Shown here: piece by piece, positions 46,301 to 54,733 of the stretch
How positions within the stretch are numbered: position 1 is the stretch's first letter
Layout: each line of letters begins with the position of its first letter
NCBI RefSeq assembly: GCF_001050195.2
Contig: NZ_DF967965.1
Location: forward strand, 1,100,486-1,155,282
Length of the DNA: 54,797 nucleotides
Source: Anaerolinea thermolimosa
GTDB taxonomy: Bacteria > Chloroflexota > Anaerolineae > Anaerolineales > Anaerolineaceae
Reading direction: 5' to 3'
The notes under the pieces: model-generated
What the model was told of the DNA's origin: nothing
What the model saw: only the letters and a program-made list of their open reading frames with translations
Database searches by the model: none
Made by a program: the position numbers and the translations under genes

Positions 46301-49300
46301 CGGGAGTCAATCGGGATGAGATCCGGCAATTTGTTTTGAGGATGGTCAGTGAGAAGACTGGCTATCCCGAAGATATGCTTGACCTGGAGCTGGATCTTGA
46401 AGCCGACCTGGGGATTGATACGGTCAAACAGGCTGAGCTACTGGCTGAGATCCGTTCTCATTTTGGGATTCCGCGACGCGAGGATTTGCGCCTGAGCGAT
46501 TACAACACCCTGGCCAAGGTGATCGCGTTTATTGATGAGGCATTGAAAAGCCAGCCCGCAGAAGAACACGTGGAACTCACCATGCTCAAAGGTGAGCAAA
46601 CAGAAGCTGTTATGCCTGTTTCTGGAGATACCCCGGTCGAGACGGAGGAAGTGAGTCAGCAACGAACTGTTCGTTATTCGGTCTCGGATGGCCGGTTGCC
46701 TCTCACTGGTTCGGTGGTGATTTCGGGGGCCGGCCTTGGTTTGCCGGGGAGAGAAAAGCCGGTTTTTACGGATGATAATATTCACCACATTCTGCGTGGA
46801 GAAATCCGCATTGAGCCATTACCGGAAAATCAACGCAGGCACATGCTTGAGAAGCGTGTTGTCAGGCTGATTAAAAGCGAGGCCGGGGCAGTGATGCAGA
46901 TGATCGATTCACTCGATCAGACCATAAAACTGGCCGGCCAACGTGGAAAGTTTGACCCGGTCGATGATTTCGGTATCCCGGCAGACCGGGTGGAAGCCAC
47001 CGATATTTCGACCCGGCTGGCCATAGCCGCCGGGATTGAAGCCCTTCGGGATGCAGGTATTCCTCTGGTGATGCGGTATCGCATGACAAGTAAGGGGACG
47101 TATCTACCTGATCGCTGGAAGCTGCCTGAGGCTCTGGCTGATGAAACGGGGGTCATTTTTGCCTCGGCCTTTCCTGGCCTGGATGAGATGGCCAGAGAGG
47201 CTGGAAGATATTACACCTTCCGTCATTTAGAGGATCAAATAACGGAGCTGGAAGGCATTCTCAAGCTGGTGCCGATGGAGCAAACCGGGCTTCGGGCAAC
47301 CCTTGAGGAACGTATTCGCACGCTTAAAGCACAAAAGGATGCCCTGGATTATCATTTCGACCGGCGCTTCATCTTTCGGGTGTTAAGCATGGGGCATTCT
47401 CAATTCGCGGAATATATCGGGGCACGTGGGCCAAATACCCACGTTAATGCCGCCTGTGCCACAACGACCCATGCTATTGCACTGGCTGAAGACTGGATCC
47501 GAACCGGTAGAGCGCGGCGGGTGATTGTGATTGCGGGAGATGATGTGACTTCTGGCCCCCTCGCTGGCTGGGTAGGCACAGGTCTGATGGCTTCAGGTGC
47601 GGCGACCACCGAGGGTGACCCTCGAAAGGCGATCTTGCCTTTTGACCGGCGGCGAAACGGGATGGTGATGGGAATGGGGGCCGCCGCGGTGGTGGTGGAA
47701 TCGGAAGATGCTGTGCGGGAGCGCGGTATGCGGGGCATCTGTGAGGTGCTTGCCACTCAGATCGCTAACAGTGCGTTCCATGGTACACGGCTGGACGTTC
47801 AGCATGTCAGTGAAATTATGGAGCGCTTGATGACTCAGGCTGAACAGCGATTCGGCTTGCGGCGACATGAGATTGCACCCAGGACGGTATTTGTCTCTCA
47901 TGAGACCTATACCCCGGCCAGAGGAGGCTCCGCTGCGGCTGAGATTCATGCCTTGCGCCATGTCTTTGGGGAACAGGCCAACCAGGTGGTGATCGCCAAC
48001 ACCAAAGGATTTACAGGGCACACGATGGGCGTGGGTATCGAAGATGTGGTGGCCATTAAAGCGATTGAAACAGGGTTGGTTCCCCCGATTGCTAATATTC
48101 AAGATGGATTCGAGCCCGACCCCGAGCTGGGTGACTTGCGTTTGTCCAGAGGGGGGCATTATGATGTAGAGTTTGCACTTCGCCTGGGTGCGGGTTTTGG
48201 CTCGCAGATCGCGATGACTTTGCTGCGAAAGATACCCGGGGTGGGTGAACGGATTCAACGCCCTATTTATCAAAAGTGGCTGGCTGAAGTAGCCGGTTAT
48301 GAAACTGCTGAGCTGGAAGTGGAAAAGAGGACTCTGCGTGTCAGGCATGATGGTCCGCCTGTCAGACCTCCGGCGCGTTCGAACTGGCAATTCGGGCAGG
48401 GTCCGACACTGTGGGCCATCGAACATGTTGATCGGGTTTCTTTTACTCAGGTCGTTTCGGGTCAGAAAACTGACAAACCTTCACCATCTATCGAGGTGAT
48501 CGGGGAGGTTTCTCAGCCACAGAAACCGATGACGCCGTTACCGGAAGTGTCGGTTCAGACCTCTGATGAGGAGATTCGGGCGTTTGTACTGCGGGTGGTG
48601 AGCGAGAAGACTGGCTACCCGGTGGAAATGCTCGACCCGGAGCTGGATCTGGAAGCCGACCTGGGCATCGATACCGTTAAACAGGCAGAACTGTTTGCCG
48701 CCATTCGAACTCATTTCAACCTTCCACGTCGTGAAGATTTACGTCTGGCTGATTACAACACACTGGAAAAAGTGATTCGATTCATGAAAGAGTCTCTCGC
48801 CGGGCAGAGATCAGCTTTGCATGCTCAGGAGGTTGAGCGTAAGCCTGAAACTCCAACGGGCGGCGTTATGGTTGTTGAGCATGCTGTTCAGGCTGGGCCT
48901 CATTCTGAGGAAATCAGGGATTTTGTTCTCAAGACCGTGAGTGAAAAGACGGGATATCCCATTGAAATGCTGGATGTAGACCTTGACCTTGAGGCTGATC
49001 TGGGAATCGATACGGTGAAACAGGCCGAGTTGTTTGCCGCAGTTCGGACGCATTACAATCTTCCGCGGCGAGAAGACCTCAGGCTTGCGGACTACAACAC
49101 TTTAGCGAAAGTGATCCAGTATATGCAGGAGGCTCTGGGGCAAACCCCGAAAGGCCGCGATATAACTACGCCAGAGAAAGAGAAATTAGAGGGGGGCTCA
49201 AGCGAGTCTTCTGAAGAAGTTTTTCCTGAAACTACTTCGCCTGTGGATGATGAAGCAATCAAGGCTTTTGTTTTGAAAGCCGTCAGCGAAAAGACCGGTT

Positions 49301-52137
49301 ACCCGGTGGAAATGCTCGATCTTGAGCTGGACCTGGAAGCCGATCTGGGTATTGACACGGTGAAGCAAGCGGAGTTATTTGCCGCTGTGCGTGAACATTA
49401 TCAACTTCCACGCCGTGAGGACTTACGTCTTGCCGATTACAATACGCTTTCTAAAGTAATCCAGTTTATGCGAGACTCGCTGATGGCACAGAGGGCACTG
49501 GCTGGCGAAACTCAAGCGGCCTCTTCACAGGTTGGAGAGGTTGAAGCAACCCCAGAAACTTCCGCTAATCCGCTCGATTATTTGTTAAAGCAATCTGTGG
49601 AGCAGGTCATACCGCGCCGGGTTGTGGTTCCGGTGTTGCGCCCCAGATTGGATTTATGTGTTTCCACGGGCGTTGTTCTGGATGGTTCCAGCCGGATTGT
49701 GGTGGTTGCTGACCAGGGAAAAGCTGCTGAGGCTCTGGTCAGACGGTTGCGAAGCCGTAAGGTGCAGGTGCTCATGATCCCGGGAGACTGCCTTTCTGAT
49801 TCTCTTACGGATGTGGAAGCATTTGCCTCTGCTGGCGGGGTTTCCGGGGTGTACTTCCTCCCGGCGCTGGATATTGAGCCCCCACTTGCAGAAATGAATG
49901 AAGAGATCTGGCAGGCAGAGCTGGGTCGCCGCGTCCTGAGTCTGTATGCTCTATTACGGACTATTCCCGGTGAGCCGTTCCTGATGAGCGCTACGCGGAT
50001 GGGTGGCCTTTATGGCTATTCGCCCGAAGGTTCAATTGCTCCTCTGGGTGGGGGGGTAAGCGGTTTTACCAAGGCGTTAGCCCGGGAACGGCCCCATGCT
50101 CTGGTCAAGGTGGTGGATTTCGAAAAGGAGGCAAAGCCGGGAGAGATTGCTTCTCGCTTACTCTCCGAGACTTTAAACGACCCGGCCGTTGTAGAGATAG
50201 GTTGGAAGGAGAACCAGCGCTACGGATTTACCCTGATAGAACACCCTCTGGACGAATCCGAGCTGGCTTTGAGCGGAGATGAAGTGTATGTGGTGAGCGG
50301 TGGATCGGGCGGCATAGTTGCCCCGGTGGTGCTGGATCTGGCAAGAAATGCGGGGGGAAGGTTCTACCTGCTCAGCCGAACTCCGTTGCCTGAACCCGAC
50401 GATACTGAGGTGAGAGCGCTAAGGGCTGATCGGGAGGCCTTCAAGTTAAAAAAGATGCAGGAGCTGAAAGCGCGGGGTGAAAAAGCCACCCCTGCGGTGG
50501 TGGATCAAAAACTGGCGGTACTGGATCGCGCCCTTGCCACCCTGGATATGATCGCCGCAGCAGAGAAGTCCGGAGCGACCATGAGGTATTTGCCCTGTGA
50601 TGTGACGGATCCTGTGTCGTGCGAGCGCGCTGTGCAGACCATTGTTGCTGAAGCGGGTAAGGTGGATGTTTTTATTCACGCTGCAGGTGTAGAAAGAAGC
50701 CGAAAACTGGAATCCAAACCGCTGGAAGAATTCCTACAAACTCTGGCGGTAAAGGCTTCTGGATTTTTCCACCTTTTCAAAGCGATGGAGAAGCATGGAT
50801 GCGTCCCTGAAAAAATGGTGTTCTTCTCCTCAGTGGCTGGCCGGTTTGGAAATACCGGGCAGACGGATTACAGCGCTGCCAATGATTTACTTGCCAAGCT
50901 GGGGGCATCTATTCGGGCCACTTACCCCCACATGCAGGTGGTGACGATCGACTGGGGCGCCTGGGCTGAGGTTGGAATGGCCAGCCGCGGTTATGTGCCA
51001 GAGTTGATGAAACGTGCCGGGATTGAAATGATGCACCCGGCCGTGGCTGCACCTCTGGTACGTCAGGAGATTAATCACCATACTCCCGGCGGTGAGGTGA
51101 TCTATGCTGGTTCCCTGGGGGTGCTGGAAGAAGCGCTAAAGGCAGACGGCGGTTTGGACCTGGAAAAGGCAAACCAGGCTCTGACTCGGGGCCAACCGAA
51201 GCATCTCATGCTGACTCGGGTTACGGGTATGAACCTTGAAGAAGGTGTTATCCTGGAAGCGGAACTGGACCCGAACGCCGAGCCTTTCTTGCGAGACCAT
51301 GCATTGAACGGGATTCCATTGCTTCCGGGGGTGATGGGTATCGAAGGGTTATCTGCAGCGGCACAACACATCGCTTCGGTGCTGGCCTCAGAAAAGGGCA
51401 GTTACCAGGTGACGAGGCTGGAAAATATCCAGTTTCGGGCTCCGTTTAAGTTTTATCGCAATCAACCGCGTAAGGTTACCTGGAAGGCACGCGTGCTTCG
51501 CGAAGGCGATTCCCTGGTGGGTTATGCCAGCCTGGAATCTACCCTTGCGCGTTATGGGCGTGACCCGGAGCGAATGTTGCACTTTACAGGAAAGGTGTAC
51601 TTACAGCCAACCACTGAACCGCTTGAGGCAGCAAAGAGCCAGGCACCGGCATGGAATGGATCGAGGATTCTCCCGGCTGATGAAATATACCGTCTGTATT
51701 TCCATGGGCCAGCCTTCCGGGTTTTGGAAGCAGTGCAGCAGAAGCCAGGAATAGTCTTGGGTAAACTAAGCCAGAAATTACCCCCTCTCACCCGGGAAGA
51801 ACAGTCTTTCATTCTCTCTCCCTTGCTGGTGGAACTTTGCCTGCAAACGGCAGGGGTCTGGGAGATTGGGGCGAAGGGAATCATGGCGCTACCTCGTTCA
51901 ATAGGCAGGTTGATGATATATCCCGGGGAGGTGAATGGGGATGAAATTTATGCAGAGGTGATACCCCATAGTGAAGGCGGAGAACGTCCCCGTTTCGATG
52001 CCCGGGTAGTGGATGCCAAAGGGCGAGTCTTGCTGGAATTAGAAGATTATCGAACTGAGCCACTGCCCTACACCGTGGAGAAAGAACAGCTCATGCCCCT
52101 GCAAATCTGGTTGAACAACGATCCCAGAGAAGGATGA
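43399..52137 (+). CDS. PUFA-synthase-like megasynthase KS-AT-ACP-KS-ACP-ACP-ACP-KR-DH
   Basis: Single chain of 2912 residues. KS1 (1-455): C215, H349, H389. AT (619-915): GHSLGEY with S719, and HAFH with H824, the malonyl-specific pattern. ACP1 (972-1048). KS2 (1106-1640): C1353 in NAACATTTH, H1501 in SHETYTP, H1541 in GFTGHTMG. ACP2-4 (1723-2027). KR: structural half about 2060-2285, GGSGG 2301-2305, S2478, Y2491. DH double hot-dog (2600-2895): H2634xxxGxxxxPG and E2812xxxQ where Asp is usual. The ACP style (TGYPxEMLDxxxDLEADLGID) is that of polyunsaturated fatty acid synthases. All four ACPs have Thr in place of the pantetheine Ser. ATG 43399 has GGAGG at 43390. The product is unknown, probably a long-chain lipid or polyketide made iteratively. 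Confidence 0.88.
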   Translation: MPITKPVAVVGIGAVMPDANDAATFWSNIKQGRYSITEVPENRWSVDLYYDPDPTAQDKTYCKIGSWVRDFVFQPFQWGIAIPPRVLEQMDQAQQWAIAATRQALLDYGYPQRAVNQSRTAVIIGNALGGEKHYVTSLRIRAPEFLRALSSVPEFQTLPEALQKALLEGMREKIRKSTPEITEDTMPGELSNVIAGRVANVFNFQGTNFVTDAACASSLAALQAAIEGLNHHQFDLVVTGGVDSMMGVDGFVKFCKIGALSPDGSRPYADGANGFVMGEGAAIFLLKRLEDAERDGDKIYAVVRGIGSSSDGKGKGITAPNPNGQERAIERAWKNAGISPDTVGLIEGHGTSTRVGDLVEVESLVRIFGQFGLKPGSIALGSVKSNIGHLKSAAGAAGVFKVAMALYEKVLPPSINFEKPNPNIDFPHIPFAVNTQLRPWEVRNGQVRRAGVSSFGFGGTNFHVVMEEYVPGLTAGESRLFAGVDVKGREVEVPTPSSVASAYRDSSAISVKNYSEPPVSSSEIKPYRGLFFLSADTVPQLREVLSERIEQIKAGNVPSSALPALEEIQRPERLAIDYGDPAELLKRAERALKGFEADVNPWQALVAHGIFRGSGQPGKVAFLFPGQGSQYANMLKDLCEVEPIVAETFKEADRVMTPILGRPLTDFIYVSGDEAALAEAEKALRNTEITQPAMLTANVALLRLLKHFGFSPDMVIGHSLGEYAALVAAEVLTFAEALEVVSARGREMTKVTWEDNGCMAAVSAPIEKVEALLQTVDGYVVIANINSPTQCVIGGTTAAVDAALDAFMKAGFQGTKIPVSHAFHTRIVEPASEPLRQVISRMNIQSPRTTVIANVTGEVYPTSRDEILDLLAKQVASPVQFIKGMETLYRLGARVYVEVGPKRVLNALVSDILKGRTDVAILATNHPREGAVVSFNKALCGLLAAGICPQTKEKPLTIELSEGRQPVSGVNRDEIRQFVLRMVSEKTGYPEDMLDLELDLEADLGIDTVKQAELLAEIRSHFGIPRREDLRLSDYNTLAKVIAFIDEALKSQPAEEHVELTMLKGEQTEAVMPVSGDTPVETEEVSQQRTVRYSVSDGRLPLTGSVVISGAGLGLPGREKPVFTDDNIHHILRGEIRIEPLPENQRRHMLEKRVVRLIKSEAGAVMQMIDSLDQTIKLAGQRGKFDPVDDFGIPADRVEATDISTRLAIAAGIEALRDAGIPLVMRYRMTSKGTYLPDRWKLPEALADETGVIFASAFPGLDEMAREAGRYYTFRHLEDQITELEGILKLVPMEQTGLRATLEERIRTLKAQKDALDYHFDRRFIFRVLSMGHSQFAEYIGARGPNTHVNAACATTTHAIALAEDWIRTGRARRVIVIAGDDVTSGPLAGWVGTGLMASGAATTEGDPRKAILPFDRRRNGMVMGMGAAAVVVESEDAVRERGMRGICEVLATQIANSAFHGTRLDVQHVSEIMERLMTQAEQRFGLRRHEIAPRTVFVSHETYTPARGGSAAAEIHALRHVFGEQANQVVIANTKGFTGHTMGVGIEDVVAIKAIETGLVPPIANIQDGFEPDPELGDLRLSRGGHYDVEFALRLGAGFGSQIAMTLLRKIPGVGERIQRPIYQKWLAEVAGYETAELEVEKRTLRVRHDGPPVRPPARSNWQFGQGPTLWAIEHVDRVSFTQVVSGQKTDKPSPSIEVIGEVSQPQKPMTPLPEVSVQTSDEEIRAFVLRVVSEKTGYPVEMLDPELDLEADLGIDTVKQAELFAAIRTHFNLPRREDLRLADYNTLEKVIRFMKESLAGQRSALHAQEVERKPETPTGGVMVVEHAVQAGPHSEEIRDFVLKTVSEKTGYPIEMLDVDLDLEADLGIDTVKQAELFAAVRTHYNLPRREDLRLADYNTLAKVIQYMQEALGQTPKGRDITTPEKEKLEGGSSESSEEVFPETTSPVDDEAIKAFVLKAVSEKTGYPVEMLDLELDLEADLGIDTVKQAELFAAVREHYQLPRREDLRLADYNTLSKVIQFMRDSLMAQRALAGETQAASSQVGEVEATPETSANPLDYLLKQSVEQVIPRRVVVPVLRPRLDLCVSTGVVLDGSSRIVVVADQGKAAEALVRRLRSRKVQVLMIPGDCLSDSLTDVEAFASAGGVSGVYFLPALDIEPPLAEMNEEIWQAELGRRVLSLYALLRTIPGEPFLMSATRMGGLYGYSPEGSIAPLGGGVSGFTKALARERPHALVKVVDFEKEAKPGEIASRLLSETLNDPAVVEIGWKENQRYGFTLIEHPLDESELALSGDEVYVVSGGSGGIVAPVVLDLARNAGGRFYLLSRTPLPEPDDTEVRALRADREAFKLKKMQELKARGEKATPAVVDQKLAVLDRALATLDMIAAAEKSGATMRYLPCDVTDPVSCERAVQTIVAEAGKVDVFIHAAGVERSRKLESKPLEEFLQTLAVKASGFFHLFKAMEKHGCVPEKMVFFSSVAGRFGNTGQTDYSAANDLLAKLGASIRATYPHMQVVTIDWGAWAEVGMASRGYVPELMKRAGIEMMHPAVAAPLVRQEINHHTPGGEVIYAGSLGVLEEALKADGGLDLEKANQALTRGQPKHLMLTRVTGMNLEEGVILEAELDPNAEPFLRDHALNGIPLLPGVMGIEGLSAAAQHIASVLASEKGSYQVTRLENIQFRAPFKFYRNQPRKVTWKARVLREGDSLVGYASLESTLARYGRDPERMLHFTGKVYLQPTTEPLEAAKSQAPAWNGSRILPADEIYRLYFHGPAFRVLEAVQQKPGIVLGKLSQKLPPLTREEQSFILSPLLVELCLQTAGVWEIGAKGIMALPRSIGRLMIYPGEVNGDEIYAEVIPHSEGGERPRFDARVVDAKGRVLLELEDYRTEPLPYTVEKEQLMPLQIWLNNDPREG
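46312..46542 (+). other. ACP1 domain of the megasynthase, separate from the tandem set
   Basis: Residues 972-1048, between AT and KS2. The attachment position is T1008 (codon ACG at 46420) in LGIDTVKQAEL. It differs from ACP2-4 mainly in LLAEIRSHFGI. Confidence 0.8.
48565..49479 (+). repeat. Three tandem ACP domains (ACP2-4) of the megasynthase
   Basis: Units at 48565-48795, 48904-49134 and 49249-49479, with periods of 113 and 115 codons. Each has LGIDTVKQAELFAA, with threonine at residues 1759, 1872 and 1987 (codons ACC, ACG, ACG). The proteins are nearly the same while synonymous codons differ, so the duplication is old and held by selection. Linkers are unlike. Confidence 0.85.
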
Positions 52138-52880
52138 CCTCGACCCTTTACTGGAATCTTGAAAGTGGTGGGCCGGCAATGGCGGATTGGCAGGCGGGTA
52201 CGGGTTTAAATTTCCTGTCTCCTGCAGAACACAACCGCCTTGCCGGCTTTCGGTTCGAACGGCGCAGATTGGAATGGCTTCTTGGCCGAAGAACCGCTAA
52301 ACGTTTGCTTTATGAATGTTGTACTGATCTGGTAGGGGTTCCACCTGAAAAAATCACCATCGCTAACAGGGCCGGGGGTGCACCTTATGTGATTCTGGAT
52401 GGAGAGTACGAACTTAAAGGTTGCCTATCAATCAGTCACCGCGATGATCTGGCCGCCTGTGCCTGGGTTGAAGGGCCTGTAACCGGGCTGGGGATTGATA
52501 TTGAGCGCATTGAAAAGCGAGACACCAGTTTTCTAGAAGATTTTTTTACTGAGCAGGAACGGATGTTTGCACAGGCTCTCCCTGAGCCAGAGCAGACACT
52601 CTGGGTAACGCTTGGCTGGAGTGTGAAAGAGTCGGCCTTGAAAGTTCGAGGAGTGGGGTTGCGTGCAGACACGAGAGAGGTAGAATTGCGGAAGGTAAGC
52701 GGGTTGTTTCGAGCCCGGGAAGCCGAACACCAGTGGAAACCGGTGGGGATTCAAACCGGAGCCTATTCTGATGGGATATGGCAGGCCTGGTGGCGAAAGC
52801 ACGGGGAATATCTCCTCACCCTGGTGGTCCATAGCCAGGGTGAGGAGGAGTGGATGCTGAAAGAAGTTGCTCAGCGTTGA
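52134..52880 (+). CDS. Sfp-type 4'-phosphopantetheinyl transferase
   Basis: 248 residues. The family blocks are GIDIERIEKR (Mg2+/CoA site, about 122-131) and WSVKESALKVRG (about 163-174), with FLSPAEHNRL near the N-terminus and LSISHRDDLAACAW. It transfers the phosphopantetheine arm from CoA to carrier proteins. Its ATG overlaps the stop of the megasynthase (ATGA), so it is made together with the protein it should activate. The four ACPs with threonine at the acceptor site are its obvious, and unusual, partners. Confidence 0.92.
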   Translation: MTSTLYWNLESGGPAMADWQAGTGLNFLSPAEHNRLAGFRFERRRLEWLLGRRTAKRLLYECCTDLVGVPPEKITIANRAGGAPYVILDGEYELKGCLSISHRDDLAACAWVEGPVTGLGIDIERIEKRDTSFLEDFFTEQERMFAQALPEPEQTLWVTLGWSVKESALKVRGVGLRADTREVELRKVSGLFRAREAEHQWKPVGIQTGAYSDGIWQAWWRKHGEYLLTLVVHSQGEEEWMLKEVAQR

Positions 52881-52892
52881 AAAAATTTTTGG

Positions 52893-54554
52893 CTAAATGA
52901 GCGGATGTTCAGGAGTGTAGCGGTTGAGATCGGCTGGCAGGAAAATTCCCTGCAACCTGGCCGCCTGTAAACGGCTTAGATAGGCTGCCCCTGTGAAAAG
53001 GTGGAGAGTGACATCCACGACGTGGCGATTGGCGGGTTGCTCCAGATAAGTTCCCCGAACCCATTCGTTAAAGACGCCCATGGATGGCCCACACCAGATC
53101 TGGTAATCCATTTCACGGCCTTCCTCGCCGGTATTGGACCAGCGGGAGGAAAGGCCGAGGTACCAGCGAAATACCAGGGCCATTTTATGATGAGGATCCT
53201 TTTCTGCACGTACCAGTTGAGCGGGATCCCGATCTGTAAAAAACTTTACTGTATCTGACCAGATCTCATCAAAGGTTCGTTTAAAAATGGTCTTCTCGAG
53301 GCGATCGCGCTCGGCTTGAGGCACCTCTTCCCAGGTGGTGTAGCGAGAGTATATTTCGTATAGCTTTGAAGCGCGGGGGGCAAACATTGTGCCACGTTTA
53401 AGAACCTGAACTTTTACTCCCATCTCGAACATATCGGCTGCCGGTGCCATGGCGACATCAGCCATTTCGGCCTGGGCTAACAGGTTGCGGGTTTGCTCCG
53501 AAGTACCTGCCTCAACACAGGCCTGGTTGATCGAGCCGGTTGTGACGTATGCTGCACCTAATGTGAAGGCTGCGAGGACGGCCTGTGGAGTGGCGATGCC
53601 GCCGGCTGCGCCTATGCGTACAACCTGAGAGTAAGAATAACGGGATTGCATCTGGTCTCGCAGGGTGAGAATGGCAGGGATAAGCCCCACCAGGGGGCGA
53701 TTATCGGTATGCCCCCCTGAGTCGGCTTCTACGGTGATGTCATCAGCCATAGGGATTGAGCGCGCGAGCTCAGCCTGCCGTTGTGTAATTTTTCCTTCTT
53801 CCAGAAGGCGATGGACCAAATCATCAGGGGCCGGGGAAAGGAACCGGCTGGCGACTTCTTTACGAGAGATCTTCGCAATGATGTGATGATTGACCTGAAT
53901 TTTTCCCTCTGGTGTAAGTTCCAGACCACTTAATCGATAATAGGCGAGGGCATAGGTGATATCGAGGTAGGCTGAAGCCTCGACGACCGGAATGTTCTTC
54001 TGCACGTACAGTTCGGCTGCGCGCTGTTCAAGGCGGGGTTCGTTGGGGCTATTCAAGAGATTAAAGGCATAAGGCCCGTTCGGCAGGGCGTCTTGAATTT
54101 TGGCTATGGCGGCTTCTATGCGGGAAGGGCTGCATCCGCCTGCCCCAAATGATCCCATCAATCCTGCTTTACCGAGGCTGATCACCAGGTCTTCTGATGC
54201 AATAGCACCAGCCATGGCTCCGGCATAAAAAGAAGCCCGGGTATGATAGGTACGGCGAAAAGACGGATCTCCGAGGCTTTCCCAGGGAACTGCAGGGATT
54301 ATGCCGAGAATGGGGAGGTTTTCAGATTGTACGGAAGAGGCGGAAAGAACTTCCCCTTCGGATACCAGGCCGATCTTCTTTTCAGAGAGAACAACCCAGA
54401 GGGGTTGATCGATCTGTAGAAGAGAAGAGCGCATCTGAACAGGTGTAAAGGCGATGGTTTGAGAATCTCCATGCCATTTTAATGCCGACCAGGGGCGGAG
54501 AGCTGAAGACAAGAGAGAGTCAGTTTCATTGGTAATGGAGCGAGCAGGAATCAT
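52893..54554 (-). CDS. PfaD-type trans-acting enoyl reductase
   Basis: 553 residues of the PfaD family (nitronate-monooxygenase-like FMN barrel). Recognisable are LGKAGLMGSFGAGGCSPSRIE, the DITVEADSGGHTDNRP loop, IGAAGGIATPQAVLAAFTLGAAYV and VLKRGTMFAPRASKLYEIY. PfaD enzymes reduce enoyl intermediates on polyunsaturated fatty acid and some polyketide synthases, and the megasynthase lacks an enoyl reductase of its own. It faces the phosphopantetheinyl transferase gene with only 12 bases between the stop codons, so it needs a separate promoter near 54570-54650; none is obvious. Confidence 0.93.
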   Translation of the reverse strand: MIPARSITNETDSLLSSALRPWSALKWHGDSQTIAFTPVQMRSSLLQIDQPLWVVLSEKKIGLVSEGEVLSASSVQSENLPILGIIPAVPWESLGDPSFRRTYHTRASFYAGAMAGAIASEDLVISLGKAGLMGSFGAGGCSPSRIEAAIAKIQDALPNGPYAFNLLNSPNEPRLEQRAAELYVQKNIPVVEASAYLDITYALAYYRLSGLELTPEGKIQVNHHIIAKISRKEVASRFLSPAPDDLVHRLLEEGKITQRQAELARSIPMADDITVEADSGGHTDNRPLVGLIPAILTLRDQMQSRYSYSQVVRIGAAGGIATPQAVLAAFTLGAAYVTTGSINQACVEAGTSEQTRNLLAQAEMADVAMAPAADMFEMGVKVQVLKRGTMFAPRASKLYEIYSRYTTWEEVPQAERDRLEKTIFKRTFDEIWSDTVKFFTDRDPAQLVRAEKDPHHKMALVFRWYLGLSSRWSNTGEEGREMDYQIWCGPSMGVFNEWVRGTYLEQPANRHVVDVTLHLFTGAAYLSRLQAARLQGIFLPADLNRYTPEHPLI

Positions 54555-54733
54555 GAGCTGGTCATACCTCGAAAAGGGGGATTATGTAGCATATAACCCT
54601 CCCTTTTGAGGATGGTTGCGAGGTAAAAAACCATTACTGGTGGAATTGTGTTGAAAATGGTGATCGTTCCAGTATTGGTAAAACATTGGTGAAGGAACAG
54701 GAATGAGGGCTGCCCCCTGGCGAATTACCAGGG

